A stretch of DNA of 64,000 nucleotides from Bradysia coprophila (lineage: Eukaryota > Arthropoda > Insecta > Diptera > Sciaridae): positions 4,388,473-4,452,472 of the forward strand of contig NW_023503423.1 of the NCBI RefSeq assembly GCF_014529535.1, read 5' to 3'. The notes beneath the pieces are model-generated. The model was not told the DNA's origin and did no database searches. It was given only the letters and a program-made list of their open reading frames with translations. Within the stretch, counting starts at the first letter, position 1; each line of letters begins with the position of its first letter. The translations under genes were made by a program, and so were the position numbers. This document shows positions 59,879 to 64,000 of this stretch, one piece after another.

Positions 59879-60593
59879 GTAGGTGACAAAAAGCAACAGT
59901 GCTGCTAATGCCATTCTTGCATTGATATTCTCTTCTCTGATTGCATTAACACCAACCAGAAATGCCATTGAATCGATCAAGCTCCAAATAGCTCGGAACA
60001 TCTTCAGATGTTTGTCTTCGATGTCGCCAGTATTTGTGCTCGAGTTGACTGGTTTCACTAAGATAACTTGGAATTGACGCTGTCGGCTCAGTGCATTCCG
60101 AAGTTTAGATTTCAATAAAGCCCATATTTGATTCGCTTTAAAAAGAAATTCTTTTTCAGAGTTTTTCAGTTTCAAATGTTTAAGTGCTCATATTTTATCG
60201 CATATGCATCCAAACCCCATAAGTCTCTTTGGCCTAAAAGCACATAAAAGTACCTTTCAAATGATACCCCACAGGACCATGTACGTTTTGTGTACATCGA
60301 GAAATTTCTGTAAGTACAGTGCAGGTCTTCGGTTGAAAACTTTAACTGCACATATTTCAGTGTGGATGATTTTTAAAACCAATAAGTCCCTATTCGGCAC
60401 ACGACCCGGTTTTTGCTCACCTTTCACCAGCCACACAAGCTTCGAAGAATTTTTAGCCCCGTACGAAGTACGAAGGGGCTTATAGGATTACGATGCCGTG
60501 TGTAATTGATGGAATTCGAAGCAGACGGTAAGGGCAAAGTGTTTGCCTATGTTCATAGATAACGAATCCGCAATAAAAATTTGGGCCGTCTGT

Positions 60594-60686
60594 CCGTCTG
60601 TCCGTCTGTCCGTCTGTCCGTCTGTCCGTCTGTCCGTCTGTCCGTCTGTCCGTCTGTCCGTCTGTCCGTCTGTCCGTCTGTCCGTC
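60594..60686. repeat. (TCCGTCTG)n microsatellite, about 12 units
   Basis: A perfect 8-bp tandem repeat. Copy A has only about 3.5 units at the same relative place (50132-50160). The DGQTDRRT-type peptide frames on the minus strand are repeat artefacts. Confidence 0.95.
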
Positions 60687-60974
60687 ACGTCGATATCTTG
60701 AGTAAATCAAATCCGATTTCAAATTTTTTTTTTTTTCCTGAAAGATAGTCAAAATAGTGAGGCTAAGTTCGAAGATGGGCATATTCGGGTCGGCCCTTCG
60801 TGAGTTAGGGCCACCTAAGTGATTTAAGGTCTTTTGGTGATATTTATGGCAAAATAAACGAAGGAAATGTAAATGACACGGCAAATGATAGGTATTGTCA
60901 ATACCAATCCAGGAAAAAAAAGTTTTTTAAAATCGGGTGAGTGGACCGTGAGTTAGGGCCTTAGAAGTGAAAAT

Positions 60975-62035
60975 CTACTAGGGCCCTATGTGTATTTTAC
61001 ATAGAACTCAAGTAAATTTCATTCGTTTTTCGTAATTTTTGTGTCATTTGGAAGGTAATCAAAAGCCGAATAGAATGTTGTTGAAAAAAAATTAAATTTG
61101 GGTCCTCGGACTAAGGCCGCTACTAGGGCCCTATGCGTATTTTACATACAACTCGTGTAAATTTCATCCGTTTTTCGTAATTTTTGTTTCATTTGAAAGA
61201 TAATCGAACACCGAATAGAATGTTGTTGAAAAAAAAATTAAATTTGGGTCCTTGGACTAAGGCCGCTACTAGGGCCCTATGTGTATTTTACATATAGCTC
61301 GAGCAAATTTCATCCGTTTTTCGTAATTTTTGTTTCATTTGGAAGGTAATCAAAGGCCGAATAGAATGTTGTTGAAAAAAAAATCAAATTTGGGTCCTTG
61401 GACTAAGGCCACTACTAGGGCCCTATGTGTATTTTACATATAGCTCGAGCAAATTTCATCCGTTTTTCGTAATTTTTGTTTCATTTGGAAGGTAATCAAA
61501 GGCCGAATAGAATGTTGTTGAAAAAAAATTAAATTTGGGTCCTTGGACTAAGGCCACTACTAGGGCCCTATGTGTATTTTACACTGAACTCGAGTAAATT
61601 TCATTCGTTTTTCGTAATTTTTGTGTCATTTGGAAGGTAATCAAAGGCCGAATAGAATGTTGTTGAAAAAAAAATTAAATTTGGGTCCTCGGACTAAGGC
61701 CGCTGCTAGGGCCCTATGTGTATTTTACATACAACTCGAGTAAATTTCATCCGTTTTTCGTAATTTTTGTTTCATTTGAAAGATAATCGAACACCGAATA
61801 GAATGTTGTTGAAAAAAAAATAAGTTTGGGTCCTTGGACTAAGGTCGCTACTAGGGCCCTATGTGTATTTTACATATAACTCGAGCAAATTTCATCCGTT
61901 TTTCGTATTTTTTGTTTCATTTGGAAGGTAATCGAACACCGAATAGAATGTAGTTGAAAAAAATAAATAAATTTGGGTCCTCGGACTGAGGCCGATACTA
62001 TGCCCTATGTGTATTTATACTCAATAAATTAAAAT
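60975..62035. repeat. Tandem array, about 146-bp unit, eight copies
   Basis: AGGGCCCTATGTGTATTTTA recurs near 60980, 61125, 61271, 61417, 61562, 61708, 61853 and (diverged) 61998. Each unit also has AAATTTCATCCGTTTTTCGT, AATAGAATGTTGTTGAAAAA and GGGTCCTYGGACTAAGGCC, the last an imperfect palindrome. The units are very similar, so expansion is recent. Confidence 0.92.
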
Positions 62036-62110
62036 TTTAGGTCAATTCGAAATTTGTGTTACATTTAAAAGGAACGTCGTACGGGGCTTCGTAATTGCGC
62101 TATGCGCAAT

Positions 62111-62611
62111 TTTTAAGACGTACACATTTCATAAGAATTTTACTTTACCGACGTTTACGGGCGCAGTAGGTTTAGGCTAAGAGTAGGGCGACGGACGAAC
62201 TAGGGTCACGTACGCAATAGATGTACGGGTTTGTACGGGGCTCAGTCGCAGCAAACGCTCCGACTGTTCTGACAGCTCGTTTTGAAAGTGGTCAATATAA
62301 TACCAAGAATCATTTACGTTATTGTGAATAAATCTTTATTTCCGTTCAGTGAAAGCTCTACAAATTAATTTACAAAAAAGCAATAACAGCGAAACATATG
62401 TGGTCCCGAAATACGAAATGTTTATTGGTGTGTGTTTGTCCTCTTAATTAAGAGGGCAAATTGAACTATCAAACGCGTCAACGCATACATGTATTGGTGT
62501 AAAATTATACGAAATGTGTACCTTATACAAACTAATCTAATGTTAGGACCACATTTCGTCGTACAAATTTCCTCTCTAAGAAAAATTACTCTTACGTTTT
62601 GGTCGTTCATT
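62111..62611. other. 3' flank of receptor copy C
   Basis: No gene. The part from about 62320 (AATAAATCTTTATTTCCG, GAAAGCTCTACA) is similar to the flank of copy B, and 62540-62600 (ATGTTAGGACCACATTTCGT) equals the bases between and beside the two foldbacks at 45.5-46.4 kb. It gives the empty-site versions for those insertions. Confidence 0.6.
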
Positions 62612-64000
62612 TTATGTTAGACTACTAATCGCAGTATAATACGAGAAAATACTTTTTGTTATCTGAAACAATAAGAAAACGTTCCTCTTTAGCTATAGCA
62701 AACTGGAGGTCACTTGTTATGTTTTATTATTGTGAAAATAAATGAAATGACCTCCGTTCCATGTCAATATTTAGCAAACGTATCTGCAACGTAGTATTCT
62801 TACCATTAATCCAGTTTGCACATCAAGTGGTGCAATAGGTCCGATCTGAAATTTGACTGAATTGAACATCGATGCATGTATTAGCAATAAAAAGATTTTT
62901 TGCACTGCGATGGGATACTCATGCCATGGCGTCAAATACAACGCTTCACTCATTCTGTCGTTCTAATGGAAATTTTCATAAAAAATTGTTAATCATTAAA
63001 AATTCAGTCAGAGGCAGTGAAATATCAGTATGAATTTGCGTCAGATGTTTTGCAGCTGATCCACACAAACAATCAAAGCTGTTTTACGTCTTTTTACAGC
63101 GCACATCAAGCAAAGGTGATCATAGTCGTCAGCTGCCAAATAGACTACTATTTTGATTGAAATGAATTTTTTGGAGCCAAGTGAAAGTACCACATTAAGA
63201 TTTCAACTCATGCTTGAAATGCGTTGCTTTATACGATATTTTATCAGTACCACGCGCGTGCGTGTATGTTTGGATCAGATGAAGCAAATTCATGCTGAAG
63301 TCTCACTGCTTCTGACTTTAGTAACGAAAAGTAGGACTTTCCGGTGCCTTTATTGCGAAAAACGTTGTATACAACTAGCTGCAAAGTACTTTATCAGGCT
63401 AACGATGTGTATAAATGACACATGGCCTGCGGCCTCTTTTCATAATTACACAACTAGACCTAATGAAGTACTTTATACAACTGAGTGATAAATACTTTTT
63501 AGGCACACGATGTGTATTGTCACACATAAAAAAGCATTTATCACTCGGTTGTATAAAGTACTTTATTAGGCTCTAGATATGTAATTATGAAAAGAGGCCG
63601 CAGGCCATTTGTCATTTATACACACCGTGAGCCTAATAAAGTACTTTGCATCGAGTTGCAGACAACATTTTATCAATGAAAGTGTAAAACAGGTATGGTC
63701 TATTGTCCGCCCGGAGGACATAAAAATTTGATTTTCGTACTCATTTTCATATTATTTTGACATAAAATGTGAGTGCGTTTAAGACGAATTCGCCGATCGA
63801 CCATACCTGTTCTAGACTTTCATTGCATTTTATGCCACAGAGGCATCTAAAGTTTGAAATTTTTGCATATTATGATGTTGAGTGACATAAAAGCTTTTTT
63901 GGTTTCATTTGATTGTTCGGATTATATTTGGAAACTTTTCGTTTGGTGAATTCCAAAATTACTCACTTGAATATCCACAAATGTTCCCAAAATACATTGG
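62612..64000 (-). CDS. Odorant receptor copy C, 3' part, runs off the window
   Basis: Minus-strand exons: part of exon 4 (64000-63967, encoding CILGTFVDIQ before a GTGAGT donor), exon 5 (62962-62804, NDRMSEALYLTPWHEYPIAV, then QKIFLLLIHASMFNSV) and exon 6 (62662-62612, ITKSIFSYYTAISSLT stop). Lengths and phases equal those of copy A, and residues differ at only a few positions in exon 5. The 5' exons lie beyond the window, so completeness is unknown. Intron 4 is about 1.0 kb here against 2.9 kb in copy A, because copy A gained several elements. Confidence 0.85.
63006..63317. mobile_element. MITE of the 'GAGGCAGTGAAATTTCAGC' family, intact copy (receptor C intron 4)
   Basis: AGTCAGAGGCAGTGAAATAT at the left and the complement of AGTCAGAAGCAGTGAGACTT at the right; 312 bp, uninterrupted. 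The inner sequence shares GATCCACACAAACAATC with the copy at 697-906. It is the reference for the interrupted copy at 46770-48198. Confidence 0.82.
63371..63653. mobile_element. Foldback block (receptor C intron 4)
   Basis: Near-identical to 48253-48535, with the same inverted arms (GCAAAGTACTTTATCAGGCT / AGCCTAATAAAGTACTTTGC). Present in both receptor copies, hence older than their duplication. Confidence 0.8.
63674..63825. mobile_element. Foldback MITE 'CAATGAAAGT...AGGTATGGTC' (receptor C intron 4)
   Basis: Homologous to 48555-48706 in sequence and position, with only scattered substitutions by eye. Confidence 0.8.

Larger units (their letters stand above)
56612..60175 (-). pseudogene. 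Odorant receptor copy B, broken; only first and last recognised exons remain
   Basis: The last exon (56662-56612) encodes ITKSIFSYYTAISSLT and a stop, identical to copies A and C in protein. The first exon (about 60175-59878) encodes KANQIWALLKSKLRNALSRQ, then RQFQVILVKPVNSS and the first membrane segment, clearly related to copy A. The Met used in copy A is Ile here. After LLLFVT the reading stops at GTTTTTTCCGTG, the end of a MITE family. Exons 2 to 5 are not found in between; the space holds a LINE fragment, a foreign reverse-transcriptase fragment and an ATTACG-rich repeat. Confidence 0.78.
60455..62110. mobile_element. Structured repeat element 'CGTACGAAGTAC ... CGTACGGGGCT', copy B
   Basis: It begins with hairpin AGCCCC-GTACGAAGTACGAA-GGGGCT (60455-60480), then about twelve GTCCGTCT units (60594-60686), then AAGTTCGAAGATGGGC and an array of about eight 146-bp units, and ends with CGTACGGGGCT plus hairpin ATTGCGC-TAT-GCGCAAT (62094-62110). 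The layout equals that of copy A at 50007-51062. AATTTTT occurs just before the left hairpin and overlaps the right end, a possible but uncertain target duplication. Confidence 0.7.

Noticed and set aside
60488-60884. Peptide frames made of DGQTDRRT repeats
   Set aside because: Pure translation of the (TCCGTCTG)n microsatellite.
60594-62035. Regular repeats considered as a CRISPR array
   Set aside because: Units are contiguous tandem repeats without unique spacers, in an animal genome.

Overview
The window is animal nuclear DNA, almost certainly from a dipteran insect. Coding exons have GT-AG introns mostly of 59-146 nt, intergenic DNA is AT-rich and full of short foldback transposons, and the proteins are insect types: an insect 7tm_6 odorant receptor, a ZAD zinc-finger protein, a GMC oxidoreductase, and a Cdc42 that differs little from my memory of the fly protein. 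A nematoceran such as a fungus gnat would fit, but that is inference.

Left part (1-31 kb). An intergenic stretch with foldback elements leads into a five-exon C2H2 zinc-finger gene with a polyglutamine tail (6401-8443, +). Next come a decayed reverse-transcriptase fragment inside a terminal-inverted-repeat element (10144-12434), an inverted-repeat element (12562-13497), a single-exon ZAD/C2H2 gene (13703-15217, +), a six-exon GMC oxidoreductase (15363-17461, -), a second copy of the 10-kb element family (17761-19273), the RLP24 ribosome-biogenesis gene (20030-20673, -) and Cdc42 (24249-26565, +).

Middle (31-43 kb). A 7.1-kb LTR retrotransposon with near-identical 806-bp LTRs, a 5-bp target duplication and an intact primer-binding site carries no recognisable gag or pol. 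Instead it has three arrays of non-coding tandem repeats, so it looks young but non-autonomous. It is followed by a divergent gene pair (ZNF593/Bud20-like on -, an unrecognised 86-aa protein on +) and by the mARC-type MOSC gene (41435-42585, +).

Right part (44-64 kb). A tandem array of odorant-receptor genes, all on the minus strand. Copy A (46428-52360) can be assembled from six exons. Copy B (56612-60175) keeps only its first and last recognised exons. Copy C (62612-64000) runs off the window. Comparing A with C exposes clean empty sites for several foldback elements. The array also holds remains of a LINE, a second kind of reverse transcriptase, and structured repeat elements with a (TCCGTCTG)n tract and large tandem arrays.

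The genes are unrelated housekeeping, regulatory and sensory genes, not a pathway. No bacterial-style operon, CRISPR array or defence system is visible. The most interesting material is the mobile-element architecture: the coding-free LTR element with hairpin-bearing leader repeats, foldback elements that duplicate an AT dinucleotide, repeat elements whose end hairpins change in a compensatory way, and the nested insertions. All coordinates and comparisons were made by eye.
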